NCBI GenBank assembly: GCA_023954795.1
Contig: JAGSHA010000009.1
Span: forward strand, 1-28,351
Source of the DNA: Oceanospirillaceae bacterium
GTDB taxonomy: Bacteria > Pseudomonadota > Gammaproteobacteria > Pseudomonadales > Balneatricaceae
DNA length: 28,351 nt
Direction: 5' to 3'
The translations under genes and the position numbers were made by a program. This document shows, piece after piece, positions 7,350 to 15,722 of this stretch. Every line of letters starts with the position of its first letter. Position 1 is the stretch's first letter. The notes under the pieces are model-generated. The model did not search any database, had not been told where the DNA came from, and worked only from the letters and a program-made list of their open reading frames with translations.

Positions 7350-10049
7350 ATGCGTTGGTTACTGACACTGCTGGTTATTGTTGCGTTGTTTCTGCACAAC
7401 TTGCCGTACCTGATTCGTGATCAGGCGGTTATCTGGTTGCGTTCACAGGGGGTGGAGACGGCCAGTCTCAAAGCTCTGAACGTGAATTGGCTAAATGGCG
7501 AAGTTGAAATTCTTGACCTGCGCGCCGAATCTGAAGGACGACAGTCGCTGAATATCGACCGTCTCTTTGTACAGCTGGATTATGCGGCGCTGACCGAAAA
7601 ACGCATACTCGTACGTACGATTCAGCTGAAAGGGTTTAATTCCGGCATTGTTGAGCAAGCGCCGTCCCTGTGGCTTGGGCCTATAGACCTGAACGCATTG
7701 TCCGGTGATGACAGCACGCAGGAAACATCCGATACGGGGTCGGCATGGTTGCCGGGGATCGATGATATCCAGCTTGAAGATATCCGCTGGTATACCGCAA
7801 TGGCGGGTCAGGAGCATCAACTCAGCATCTCTCAGGGTGAACTGAAAGATTTCCATTTCTGGAATAAAGAACAACCCACCGCACTGAACCTCGATGGGCG
7901 CATCAATGGTGCACCTCTGTCTTTGAAAACTGAGATTACACCGCTGCCTGAACAGAAGAGCAGTACGCTCAATGTCAATATCAGCCAATTCCCGCTGCAC
8001 AGCGTGACCGCGTTAATCGAACCGGGACTGAAAGCGTTTATCGACCTGGATCTTAAAATCAGTGCCGATTTTAAGGGTGAAAGTGGTCAGGTGAAGCAAA
8101 GTGGTTCGATCCGTGTCAGTGATTTAAAACTGGCGCGGGATGGATTAGACGTACAGCAATCTGATCTGAACTGGAAAGGTGATGTAGCGGTTTCTCTGCG
8201 TGATGGCCAGCCCGATAACCTGAGCGTTAAAGGTCTGCTGACAGGCAATAAGCTGAATCTTAAGCAGCCGGAAACAGCGGTGCAGCTTGCCGGATACACG
8301 CTGTCGCTAAATACCCAGTTACAAGGTAAACAACAGTCATTGAGTCAGAAAGGGCCGCTTAACCTGACGGGTTTGCAGGCCTCAATGGGAGATCAGTCTC
8401 TGCAGAGCGCGAAACTCGATTGGGATGGTGCGGTGGCGCTGGTCCTGAATCAGGGTGAGCCGAAAGATCTACGCGTTGATGGAGATCTGAGCGGTCAGGG
8501 ACTGACGCTTCAGCAGCAGAAACAGCAGGTAAAGCTCGAGCAGTACGCACTTAACGCACAGGTGAAGAGTGCTGATATGGCGGCTTTTGATATTCAGCTG
8601 CCATCGACAGAGTTACAACAGTTCAGTCTGTCTATGGCTGCTAACCCGCTGTTAGCAATACAAAAACTGGTGGTTAAACAAGCGCAGGTGAAATTGCCGT
8701 TGCAGGTCAAAACCGGCCCTGTGTCGGTGGATGATCTGTTGGTGCTAGGAGAAAACAAACATCTGCTGAAACTGGCACGTACACGCCTCAAATCGGTTCA
8801 ATTTAAGCCAGAACAAGCCGCCGCGTTGGGCAGCTTGAGCATGGCGGGACTCGATGCAAACGTCACGCTTTCGCCTGAAGGAAAGATGAGCGATGTGGAC
8901 TGGCTGCTGGCGCAACTATCGCCGCCGTCAGGCGAAAAGGCTGTAGCGGAAAAGTCCACGGCGGAAACGTCTAAGCCGTTACGGATCAGCCTGAAGAGTT
9001 TCGATTTGGTGGGTGAAAACCAGATCCACTTCACCGATCAGGGGACAGAACCCGCGTTTAGCAGCACGATCGATCTGGAAACTCTGACGTTGGGTGCGGT
9101 TGATACCGGCACGGTGCAATCCACTCCTTTTGGGTTGCAGGCGACGATTAATCAGTTCTCTTCGCTGGATCTGAAGGGTGAGGCCGAGCTGAGCGGTGAT
9201 GAACATAATGCGAACTGGCAGCTGGATTTGAAGGACTTGGAGCTACCGCCTCTTAGCCCTTACGCCGAACGCTTTACCGGCTATTACCTCAACAGTGGGC
9301 AGTTTAATCTGGAGGCCAAAGGCACGCTGGCAGAGGGCAAGATTGAGGGTGTTAATCAGATGCGTCTGAATCGCCTGACGGTTGATCAGCGAGATTCTGA
9401 TAAGGTCGCCGCGTTTAGCCAGAAGATCACCATGCCGCTGGAAACCGCGATTATGATATTGGAGGACAACGACAACAATATTGAGCTGGATATTCCCGTC
9501 AGTGGTTCGTTGTCTGATCCTGAGTTTGGTTATCAGAGTGTCATCAATGAGCTGGCAGGGCGTGGTTTGAAAACCGCGGCGATCAGTTTCCTGACAAAAT
9601 CGCTGCAACCTTACGCAACCCTGATTTCGTTGGCCAGTACCGCCATGGAGGCCTCTGAAAAAGGCACCTTCATTACGCTGACCCCTGTGGCGTTTACGCC
9701 GGGCAGTGCGGTACTTAACGGTACAAGTAAAGAGTATTTGGGAAAACTCTCAGAAATGCTGAAGGAGCGTCAGGCGATGCGCCTGAATATCTGCGGACGT
9801 GCCGTAACAGCGGATGGTCCGGAGTTGATGCCTGCGTTGGTGGAAGCGAACAAAAAACGTAAGAAACCATTGTCGCAGGACGCCTTGCAGCAGGAGTTGC
9901 AACAGACATTGCTGGACCTGGCGAATCAGCGTGCGGCCGTGGTGAAACAGCATATGTCTGCCAGCATCGACAACAGTCGTTTGTTCCTCTGCTTTGCCAA
10001 AGTAGAGCAGGCCGCCGATGCTAAGGCGCGTGTTGAACTGGGCCTCTGA
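7350..10049 (+). CDS. DUF748-family AsmA-like envelope protein
   Basis: 899 residues. The N-terminus (residues 2-21, RWLLTLLVIVALFLHNLPYL) is a membrane anchor, and the rest is long, beta-rich, repetitive and presumably periplasmic. DUF748 hallmarks are visible: SPYAERFTGYYLNSGQFNLE near 636, then MPLETAIMILEDNDNNIELD with VSGSLSDPEF near 695-725. A C-terminal segment beginning FTPGSAVL (about 781) resembles the OmpA-like tail often found in this family. AsmA-like proteins are linked to phospholipid transport and outer-membrane maintenance; a specific role here is inference. Two copies of an 83-residue unit occur at about 252-417. The start is supported by AAGGGA before the ATG. The last codons overlap a strong hairpin, and the gene is convergent with ybbP. 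Confidence 0.88.
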   Translation: MRWLLTLLVIVALFLHNLPYLIRDQAVIWLRSQGVETASLKALNVNWLNGEVEILDLRAESEGRQSLNIDRLFVQLDYAALTEKRILVRTIQLKGFNSGIVEQAPSLWLGPIDLNALSGDDSTQETSDTGSAWLPGIDDIQLEDIRWYTAMAGQEHQLSISQGELKDFHFWNKEQPTALNLDGRINGAPLSLKTEITPLPEQKSSTLNVNISQFPLHSVTALIEPGLKAFIDLDLKISADFKGESGQVKQSGSIRVSDLKLARDGLDVQQSDLNWKGDVAVSLRDGQPDNLSVKGLLTGNKLNLKQPETAVQLAGYTLSLNTQLQGKQQSLSQKGPLNLTGLQASMGDQSLQSAKLDWDGAVALVLNQGEPKDLRVDGDLSGQGLTLQQQKQQVKLEQYALNAQVKSADMAAFDIQLPSTELQQFSLSMAANPLLAIQKLVVKQAQVKLPLQVKTGPVSVDDLLVLGENKHLLKLARTRLKSVQFKPEQAAALGSLSMAGLDANVTLSPEGKMSDVDWLLAQLSPPSGEKAVAEKSTAETSKPLRISLKSFDLVGENQIHFTDQGTEPAFSSTIDLETLTLGAVDTGTVQSTPFGLQATINQFSSLDLKGEAELSGDEHNANWQLDLKDLELPPLSPYAERFTGYYLNSGQFNLEAKGTLAEGKIEGVNQMRLNRLTVDQRDSDKVAAFSQKITMPLETAIMILEDNDNNIELDIPVSGSLSDPEFGYQSVINELAGRGLKTAAISFLTKSLQPYATLISLASTAMEASEKGTFITLTPVAFTPGSAVLNGTSKEYLGKLSEMLKERQAMRLNICGRAVTADGPELMPALVEANKKRKKPLSQDALQQELQQTLLDLANQRAAVVKQHMSASIDNSRLFLCFAKVEQAADAKARVELGL

Positions 10050-10060
10050 TCAGGCCCAGT
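10037..10060. terminator. Hairpin over the stop codon of the DUF748 gene
   Basis: ACTGGGCCT (10037-10045) and AGGCCCAGT (10052-10060) form a perfect 9-bp stem with a 6-base loop. The loop contains most of the TGA stop codon (10047-10049). It lies at the junction of two convergent genes and could serve either direction. Neither side has a proper U-tract. Confidence 0.55.
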
Positions 10061-10071
10061 GTCAGCATTGT

Positions 10072-12549
10072 TTACCCCAAGCGGCGCAGCAGCTGGTAGC
10101 TGTTGCGTTCATCCACCCGACGGCGGGCTAACAGGCCGGTCAGTGTGAAGAGTGCCGTCGCGGCTAGTGGCAGCAATAGCCAATTACCAGGATGCAGAAC
10201 TGGCTCGATCAGCACCAGACGCTGATGGATAAACCAGAGCGCAATTTCACCCAGTGCAGCGGCTAATCCACCGCAGACCAGACCCAATAGTGCAAATTCC
10301 AGCAGATCCAGTTGCTGACACTGCTGAGGTGTCGCGCCTAGGGTGTGCAGCAGGGCGTTCTCGTAACGGCGCTGGTCCAGCTCCTGACTCAATGTGGTAA
10401 ACACCAGCACCATTCCCGCCAGTAAGGTGAGCAGCATGACGAGTCCGGAAGTATCACTCAGTTTTCCGATCAGGCTGCGTGCCTGTGCCAGCAGTTGCTC
10501 GATATCGATCAGGGTAATCGTTGGGAACTGCTGCAACAGTTGGTTGCCCACCTTGCGTTGCTCACCACTGGCGTAAAAGCTGGTGATGTAACTGACGGGC
10601 ATGTTATCCAGCGCGCCAGGGGTGAAGATCACGTAAAAGTTAGGCTGGAAGGATTCCCACTGCACGGAACGTATCGAGCTGATGGTGCCTTCCACCGTGT
10701 GACTGCCGATGCTGAACATCAGCTGATCACCTAAGGTTAATCCCAAAGTGTTGGCAAACTCCTGCTCGACCGACAGCTGAACCTCACCTCCGTCGCTTTG
10801 AGACGCCCATTGGCCGCTGAGCAGCCGATTGTGGGCGGGCATCTGTTCACCCCAGGTCAGGTTGAGTTCACGGTTCAGCGCGTTGTGCTGCCGCTGTTGC
10901 GCCGTGAACGCGGTGGCTATCGGCTCTCCATTCAGGCCACTGATGCGGCCGCGGATCATCGGATACAGCTGGCTTTGCAGGTCGTAGGATTGCAGCAGTT
11001 GATCAACGCCGTCCCGTTCGTGCTGTTGGATGTTGATCAGAAAATGGTTGGGTGTTGTGTCGGGTAGCTGGGACTGCCAGCGATCAAGCAGGTCGGATCG
11101 TGCCCATAGGCTGATGGCCATCAGTGCCAGTAACAAGCTGATGACCGGGATCTGCATCTGATGCCAGCGCTGTTGTTGCTGTAAACGCAGCCGCAACAGG
11201 CGCACCAGCGTGTGTCTCCCCGCCAGCGCAAAGGCACTGATACGCAGTAACCATGCTCCGAGCTTGCCCAGTAGCCACGCGGTCAGCAGCAGGCTGGCGA
11301 TCAGGATCAGCGTCAGCTTGAGGTCGTCCAGATAGAGCATCAACAGCCCCGTCAGCATCACTCCGGCAACCAGCTGTAACAGACGTCCGCCCCATGTGGT
11401 TGGGGTGGCACTGCGCCGGAACAAGTGCATAACGGAGACCTGACTCATCGCGACCATCGGTGGCAATCCCAGCGTAATCAGGCTGACCAGCCCCAGCAGG
11501 GCTCCAAGTCCGTACAGTTCGGGTTGTGCCGGCGGGACGGGCTGCGGCAACAGGTCATCCAGCAGATACAGTGTCATCTGCTCCAATCCCAGTGCCACCA
11601 CAGTACCCATCAGTGCACAGACCAGCCATGCCAGCAATAACTGCAACAGGAACAGTCCCTGTAGCTGACGGGCGGTCATACCGAGGCTGAGTAATACCGC
11701 GGCGCGGTCGCGGGAGTTTAGCGTATAGCGTCGTAGGCTCAGGGCGATGGTCAGGGCTGAGATCAGCAAGGTCAGCAGTGCACCTAAACGCAGATAACGC
11801 GATGCATTGTTCAGCGCACCGCCATTGATATTATTGCTGCTGTCCAGGGTGATCAGCCGCTCACCACTGGCGAGGTCAGGGCGCAGCTGGCTCTCCAGTT
11901 TAGTCAGTGCCACCGGGTCACCGGCGAACAGCTGACGGTAGCGCACGCGCGAACCGGGTCCAAGTAACCCGGTGGCGTCCAGATCTTGCTGGTTGATCAT
12001 TACTTGGGGGCTAAAGTTGCTGAAACCATTGCCTCGATCCGGTGTGCTGATCAGTTTGGCGGCAATGGTGAATTGTGCGTATCCCAGCTCGATCTGTTGA
12101 CCGACTTCAAGATTCAGCCGTTCCAGTACCGCAGGTTCCGCCCAGAGGGTGCCCGGTTCAGGAATGCCAGCCCGCTCTGGCTGTGTCACGATGTTGCCAC
12201 GCAGAGGGTAGGGCATGTTGATCGCCCGCAGCGAGATCAGCAGTAAGTTTTCACCCGCCTCGATCATAGTGGGGAACTGGGCGACCTGTGACGTTTCCAG
12301 CCCCAGTGTGCTGGCATTGTTGGCGACAGCCACCGGGATCGGGCGGCTGCTGTGCAGGGTCATATCGGCCCCCAGCAGCTCTGCGGTCTGACGCCCGAGG
12401 CTTTGCTCAAGCCGGTCACCCAGTACGGCCAGTAAGGTGGCGATGGCGATGGCGACAGTGAGCGCAAGCAGTAATGCGCGCCAGATCGGCAGTCGTCCGG
12501 CGGCGAGTGTTTGTTGCCATGCCAGCTTTAGCAGGCTGCTAGTGGTCAT
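10072..12549 (-). CDS. ybbP: ABC exporter permease, YbbP type (double FtsX domain)
   Basis: 825 residues, close to the 804 of E. coli YbbP. The N-terminal membrane helix (about 24-43) is followed by a large periplasmic MacB-like segment. A block of helices around 250-450 holds the first FtsX-type domain, and a second periplasmic part with a C-terminal helix bundle holds the second. The hydrophobic stretches SGLVMLLTLLAGMVLVFTTL and LLEFALLGLVCGGLAAALGE are typical. It is the membrane partner of the ATPase encoded just upstream: the ATPase stop and the permease start share ATGA (12546-12549 on the minus strand), which implies translational coupling. The family is related to lipoprotein and macrolide exporters of the type VII ABC class, but the substrate of YbbAP is not settled. 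The neighbourhood with tesA matches enterobacteria. Confidence 0.92.
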   Translation of the reverse strand: MTTSSLLKLAWQQTLAAGRLPIWRALLLALTVAIAIATLLAVLGDRLEQSLGRQTAELLGADMTLHSSRPIPVAVANNASTLGLETSQVAQFPTMIEAGENLLLISLRAINMPYPLRGNIVTQPERAGIPEPGTLWAEPAVLERLNLEVGQQIELGYAQFTIAAKLISTPDRGNGFSNFSPQVMINQQDLDATGLLGPGSRVRYRQLFAGDPVALTKLESQLRPDLASGERLITLDSSNNINGGALNNASRYLRLGALLTLLISALTIALSLRRYTLNSRDRAAVLLSLGMTARQLQGLFLLQLLLAWLVCALMGTVVALGLEQMTLYLLDDLLPQPVPPAQPELYGLGALLGLVSLITLGLPPMVAMSQVSVMHLFRRSATPTTWGGRLLQLVAGVMLTGLLMLYLDDLKLTLILIASLLLTAWLLGKLGAWLLRISAFALAGRHTLVRLLRLRLQQQQRWHQMQIPVISLLLALMAISLWARSDLLDRWQSQLPDTTPNHFLINIQQHERDGVDQLLQSYDLQSQLYPMIRGRISGLNGEPIATAFTAQQRQHNALNRELNLTWGEQMPAHNRLLSGQWASQSDGGEVQLSVEQEFANTLGLTLGDQLMFSIGSHTVEGTISSIRSVQWESFQPNFYVIFTPGALDNMPVSYITSFYASGEQRKVGNQLLQQFPTITLIDIEQLLAQARSLIGKLSDTSGLVMLLTLLAGMVLVFTTLSQELDQRRYENALLHTLGATPQQCQQLDLLEFALLGLVCGGLAAALGEIALWFIHQRLVLIEPVLHPGNWLLLPLAATALFTLTGLLARRRVDERNSYQLLRRLG

Positions 12550-13238
12550 TGTGGCCGCTCCTGCAGTTCACCGTTATGCAGATGTAAGCGGCGATCACAG
12601 CGGCTGGCCAGGTGATTGTCGTGGGTGATAAGTACCAGCGTGGTGTTCTGATCCGTATTCAGCTGGAACAGTTGTTCAATGATCGCTTCTCCGGTGTGTT
12701 CGTCGAGATTACCGGTGGGTTCGTCAGCAAACAGCAGATCGGGTTCTGAGGCGAACGCACGGGCAATCGCAACGCGTTGTTGCTCCCCGCCTGATAGCTC
12801 TGCCGGATAGTGATCCAATCGCGCACCCAGTCCAACTTGCTGTAACCATTCCCGGGCACGGTCAGTGGCTTGAGCGGTCCCACGGATCTCCAGTGGTAGC
12901 ACGACGTTTTCTAGTGCATTCAGCTCAGGTAGCAGGTGGAACGTCTGAAAAACAAAGCTGATATGGCGCGAGCGCAACTCGGCACGGGCTTTCTCATCCA
13001 GTGTGTGCGTATTTTGCCCGGCAATGGCTATGCTGCCTTCGCTGGCCAGATCCAGTCCCGCCAGCAGGCTCAGCAGGGTTGATTTGCCAGCACCGGAAGG
13101 TCCGGTGATGGCGATGGTTTCACCCCGACGGATCTCTAAGTTAATCTGGCTGAAAAGTTCCAGCATTCCGGCTTGCGTGTCGAACCGTTTTGCGACATCT
13201 TGAGTAGATAAAATGATCTCTGATACAGGCCCATTCAT
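12546..13238 (-). CDS. ybbA: ABC transporter ATP-binding protein, YbbA (LolD/MacB class)
   Basis: 230 residues with a complete ABC cassette: Walker A GPSGAGKST (46-54), Q-loop Gln98, signature LSGGEQQR (148-155), Walker B DLLFADEP (167-174), D-loop NLDE (177-180) and switch His206. It powers the YbbP permease encoded directly downstream with a 4-base overlap. The start is the ATG whose complement is 13236-13238. This codon overlaps the tesA start codon on the opposite strand, so the promoter and ribosome site of ybbA must lie inside tesA coding sequence. The nearest purine-rich stretch (AAGGACGAG) is about ten bases upstream of the ATG, so initiation may be weak. LolD is a close alternative name, but the full-length double-FtsX partner and tesA next door favour YbbA. 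Confidence 0.93.
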   Translation of the reverse strand: MNGPVSEIILSTQDVAKRFDTQAGMLELFSQINLEIRRGETIAITGPSGAGKSTLLSLLAGLDLASEGSIAIAGQNTHTLDEKARAELRSRHISFVFQTFHLLPELNALENVVLPLEIRGTAQATDRAREWLQQVGLGARLDHYPAELSGGEQQRVAIARAFASEPDLLFADEPTGNLDEHTGEAIIEQLFQLNTDQNTTLVLITHDNHLASRCDRRLHLHNGELQERPQ

Positions 13239-13845
13239 GTTACGTATTCTCGTCCTTACCTGGCTAATCTGTATAGCTCCGCTGTCCAGCGCAACAACGC
13301 TACTGGTGATGGGAGACAGTCTTTCTGCTGCGTACGGTATCGCCCCGGAAAAGGGTTGGGTGGCATTACTGGATCAGCGCCTGCAGCAGAAGGGGTACGC
13401 TGTATCCGTGGTGAACGCCAGTATCAGCGGTGAAACCACTCAGGGAGGCCTGAGTCGGCTACCTGCGCTGCTAAAACAATATCAGCCCGACATCGTGATG
13501 TTGGAACTGGGTGCGAATGATGGTTTACGGGGTACGTTCCCGCCGGTCATTCGGAGTAATCTGGATCGTTTGACCCTGCTTTCCCAACAGCAGGGTGCCA
13601 AAGTGCTGGTACTGGGCATGCAGTTGCCGCCCAACTATGGGCCTGCTTACACCCGCCGCTTTGCTGATGTTTTTCAGCGTGTGGCGAGCGCGCGCGACAC
13701 CGCGTTGGTACCCTTTTTTATGGAAAGCGTCGCGTTGGAACCTGCACTGATGCAGAACGACGGCCTGCATCCTAATGCAGAGGGACAGCCTTATCTGCTG
13801 GATACGGTATGGCCGGCGTTAGAAGCGCTGCTTCCTCAGCCGTAA
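13237..13845 (+). CDS. tesA: Periplasmic SGNH-family esterase/thioesterase I (lysophospholipase L1)
   Basis: This enzyme hydrolyses acyl-CoA, lysophospholipid and ester substrates in the periplasm. From the ATG at 13237 it has 202 residues with a signal peptide at about 1-19 (MLRILVLTWLICIAPLSSA). SGNH blocks follow: GDSLS with nucleophile Ser28, SISGET with oxyanion Gly65, GAND with Asn94, and DGLHP with Asp175 and His178. An in-frame ATG at 13213 would put eight polar residues before the signal peptide, so I prefer 13237. The start codon overlaps that of ybbA (shared CATG). The last 74 bases overlap the 3' end of the convergent sensor kinase gene. The divergent tesA/ybbA arrangement is also known in E. 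coli. Confidence 0.94.
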   Translation: MLRILVLTWLICIAPLSSATTLLVMGDSLSAAYGIAPEKGWVALLDQRLQQKGYAVSVVNASISGETTQGGLSRLPALLKQYQPDIVMLELGANDGLRGTFPPVIRSNLDRLTLLSQQQGAKVLVLGMQLPPNYGPAYTRRFADVFQRVASARDTALVPFFMESVALEPALMQNDGLHPNAEGQPYLLDTVWPALEALLPQP

Positions 13846-15553
13846 CCGGCATCGGAATCATGACGTCTACCCGGGTGCCATGCTCGGGTGAGCTCTGAAT
13901 CCTGAACTGGCCTCCCAGTGCATTGACTCGCTCACGCATCCCAATCAAGCCAAAACCACCGCCTTTGCTTTCTTCACTCTGGCTAAACCCGTGACCGTTA
14001 TCGGTCACAGAAAGTTCCAGAAAATCTTCCAGATCGCTTTGATAACGATGCAATTCCAGGGTGATGTGATCTGCAGCGGCATGGCGCAGCGTATTGGTCA
14101 GAGCTTCTTGTACCAGCCGGTACAGGGTGATGTTGTAGGTCTCGGCCATCTCATTGAGCGGGCCACTGAAGCGGGTTTCCAGCTGAATACCGCGTTTACG
14201 CAGTCGTAGGTTAGAGATGCATTCATGCAGCGCGTCTACCAGACCCAGATCATCCAGCGAGGTTGGACGCAGGTAGCGCATCAGGTCATAGGTGACCGCG
14301 TAAATATGGCGGGCGATTGTATCGATCGAGTCGGCGCTCTGGTGCACCGCGCTGGTTTCGTTCGGGTGTAAACGTTTCAGCAGCCGGGCGTCGGTGCGGA
14401 TCGCCGTCAGTGACTGACCAAGCTCGTCGTGTAGCTCGCGCGCCAGATGACGTCGCTCGTTTTCCTGTACCTCCATCACACGATGAGCCAAACGCTGATT
14501 TTCGAGCAGTTGTGCGTTCAACTCCTGTGTCCGTTGGTCAACATGGCTTTCGAGTTGATTACGCTCATTTTCCAGCTCTTGTAAAACGGCCAGACGTTGC
14601 TGCTGTCCTTCCCGTTTCTGCTCAGTATACGCTTGAGTCAGTTTGAGCAGCGCCAGTGAAAAAAGCAGCGCGCCTGCCATCAATACCCAGTTGATATCAC
14701 TCCATACCATACTGCGGGATAGCTGTACCTGTAACGGCTGACCAAAGCGATTGAGTTTGTGAGTGACAGAGAGGGTCGGTAACCAGTTGTTATCAGGCAG
14801 TTGACCGCTATTGACCAGCAAGCGGCCATTGGCATCCAGCAGTGATATCCGGGTGTAAGAATCTTTGGCGGGTGTGGCGGGCAGTAAACCCTCAAAGGTA
14901 ATCACCAATGAGGCAACCTGAAAACTGTCATCCGGGCTGTTGTTATTGGCGTAAACCACTTGATACAGCGTGTATGCCGAGCGCCCATCATCAAGGTTGA
15001 AAGGTTCGGTGGCGACCGGGCGGCGGTAATAGACGCTGTCGAGGAACGATTGCGCAAAATGCGCATCAGTGCTCATGTCCAGACCGAGAAAGCGCCGGGT
15101 TTCTGAATTGAACGGTTCGATAAACGTAAAAGGGAAAAAGATCCGTTCGCCCTGACTGCCGCTGACCTGTGCCTGATCTTCACCGAAGCGGATACTGAAA
15201 TAGTCATAACCGCGCGTGCGCATCGTCTGTTCAAAGGCACTCACATCGTTGATCGATACACGTTCTTGTAACTGCAGGCGGGCTATATGTGGATTGCGGG
15301 TACGCATACCCGTCGCAAAGCGTCGTAGTGCCTGATGATCGTTCGGTTGGGCATCAACCAGCGTAGTAAAGCTTTGCAGCAGCACCTCGTTGAGGCGGGT
15401 GCGATCGTAAATGCTGTCGTAGAGATAGCCAGCTTCGTCATTGACCTGTTGCTGAATGCGACTGTAATCGAGGTTCAGCAGGAACAGTTGCAAACATCCT
15501 GTTAGCAACAGCCAGAGCGTTGGCAGTGTCCATTTGGTTAGCGGCGTATTCAA
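13772..15553 (-). CDS. Membrane sensor histidine kinase, CHASE plus NarX/UhpB-type (HisKA_3)
   Basis: 593 residues. A first membrane helix (about 9-28) and a second (about 287-306) flank a periplasmic sensor region. The segment FIEPFNSETRRFLGLDM (144-160) is characteristic of CHASE domains, which bind small ligands. A coiled coil (about 310-360) leads into the HisKA_3 motif ERRHLARELHDELGQ with phospho-acceptor His375. The ATPase has N-box QEALTNTLRH (482-491), TDNGHGF (517-523) and GFGLIGMRERV (533-543). Such kinases normally pair with a LuxR/NarL-type response regulator, but none is adjacent, so the partner is unknown. The catalytic domain ends near 568, and the final 25 or so residues are encoded across the 3' end of tesA on the other strand. 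Confidence 0.92.
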   Translation of the reverse strand: MNTPLTKWTLPTLWLLLTGCLQLFLLNLDYSRIQQQVNDEAGYLYDSIYDRTRLNEVLLQSFTTLVDAQPNDHQALRRFATGMRTRNPHIARLQLQERVSINDVSAFEQTMRTRGYDYFSIRFGEDQAQVSGSQGERIFFPFTFIEPFNSETRRFLGLDMSTDAHFAQSFLDSVYYRRPVATEPFNLDDGRSAYTLYQVVYANNNSPDDSFQVASLVITFEGLLPATPAKDSYTRISLLDANGRLLVNSGQLPDNNWLPTLSVTHKLNRFGQPLQVQLSRSMVWSDINWVLMAGALLFSLALLKLTQAYTEQKREGQQQRLAVLQELENERNQLESHVDQRTQELNAQLLENQRLAHRVMEVQENERRHLARELHDELGQSLTAIRTDARLLKRLHPNETSAVHQSADSIDTIARHIYAVTYDLMRYLRPTSLDDLGLVDALHECISNLRLRKRGIQLETRFSGPLNEMAETYNITLYRLVQEALTNTLRHAAADHITLELHRYQSDLEDFLELSVTDNGHGFSQSEESKGGGFGLIGMRERVNALGGQFRIQSSPEHGTRVDVMIPMPVTAEEAALLTPAIPYPADKAVPLH

Positions 15554-15667
15554 TGTCAGACGTCCTGTCCTGAATATAGGAATAATCTTGAAAGACTGGT
15601 CAAATACTACTCTTGTTAGTCAGTTTTGACGAGTCTGCTACCGTTGGCATCCTTGCCGAGGGTAAGG

Positions 15668-15694
15668 GCGAGACGCTTTTTGAAGCCGCCTCGC
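15668..15694 (-). terminator. Hairpin downstream of sodB
   Basis: GCGAGACG (15668-15675) and CGCCTCGC (15687-15694) pair over 8 bp (one G-U on the minus-strand transcript) with inner GCTT/AAGC complementarity. It begins about 30 bases after the sodB stop on the minus strand. No U-run follows in that direction, so termination strength is uncertain. The rest of 15554-15722 shows no gene. A TTGACC sequence on the minus strand (complement of about 15596-15601) may belong to the sensor kinase promoter. Confidence 0.4.
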
Positions 15695-15722
15695 GGGAAT
15701 TATTTGCTCAGTGGCTGATGTC

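Noticed and set aside
13822..13834. Hairpin GAAGC-GCT-GCTTC at the end of tesA as a terminator
   Set aside because: It is short, within coding sequence of both overlapping genes, and has no U-tract.
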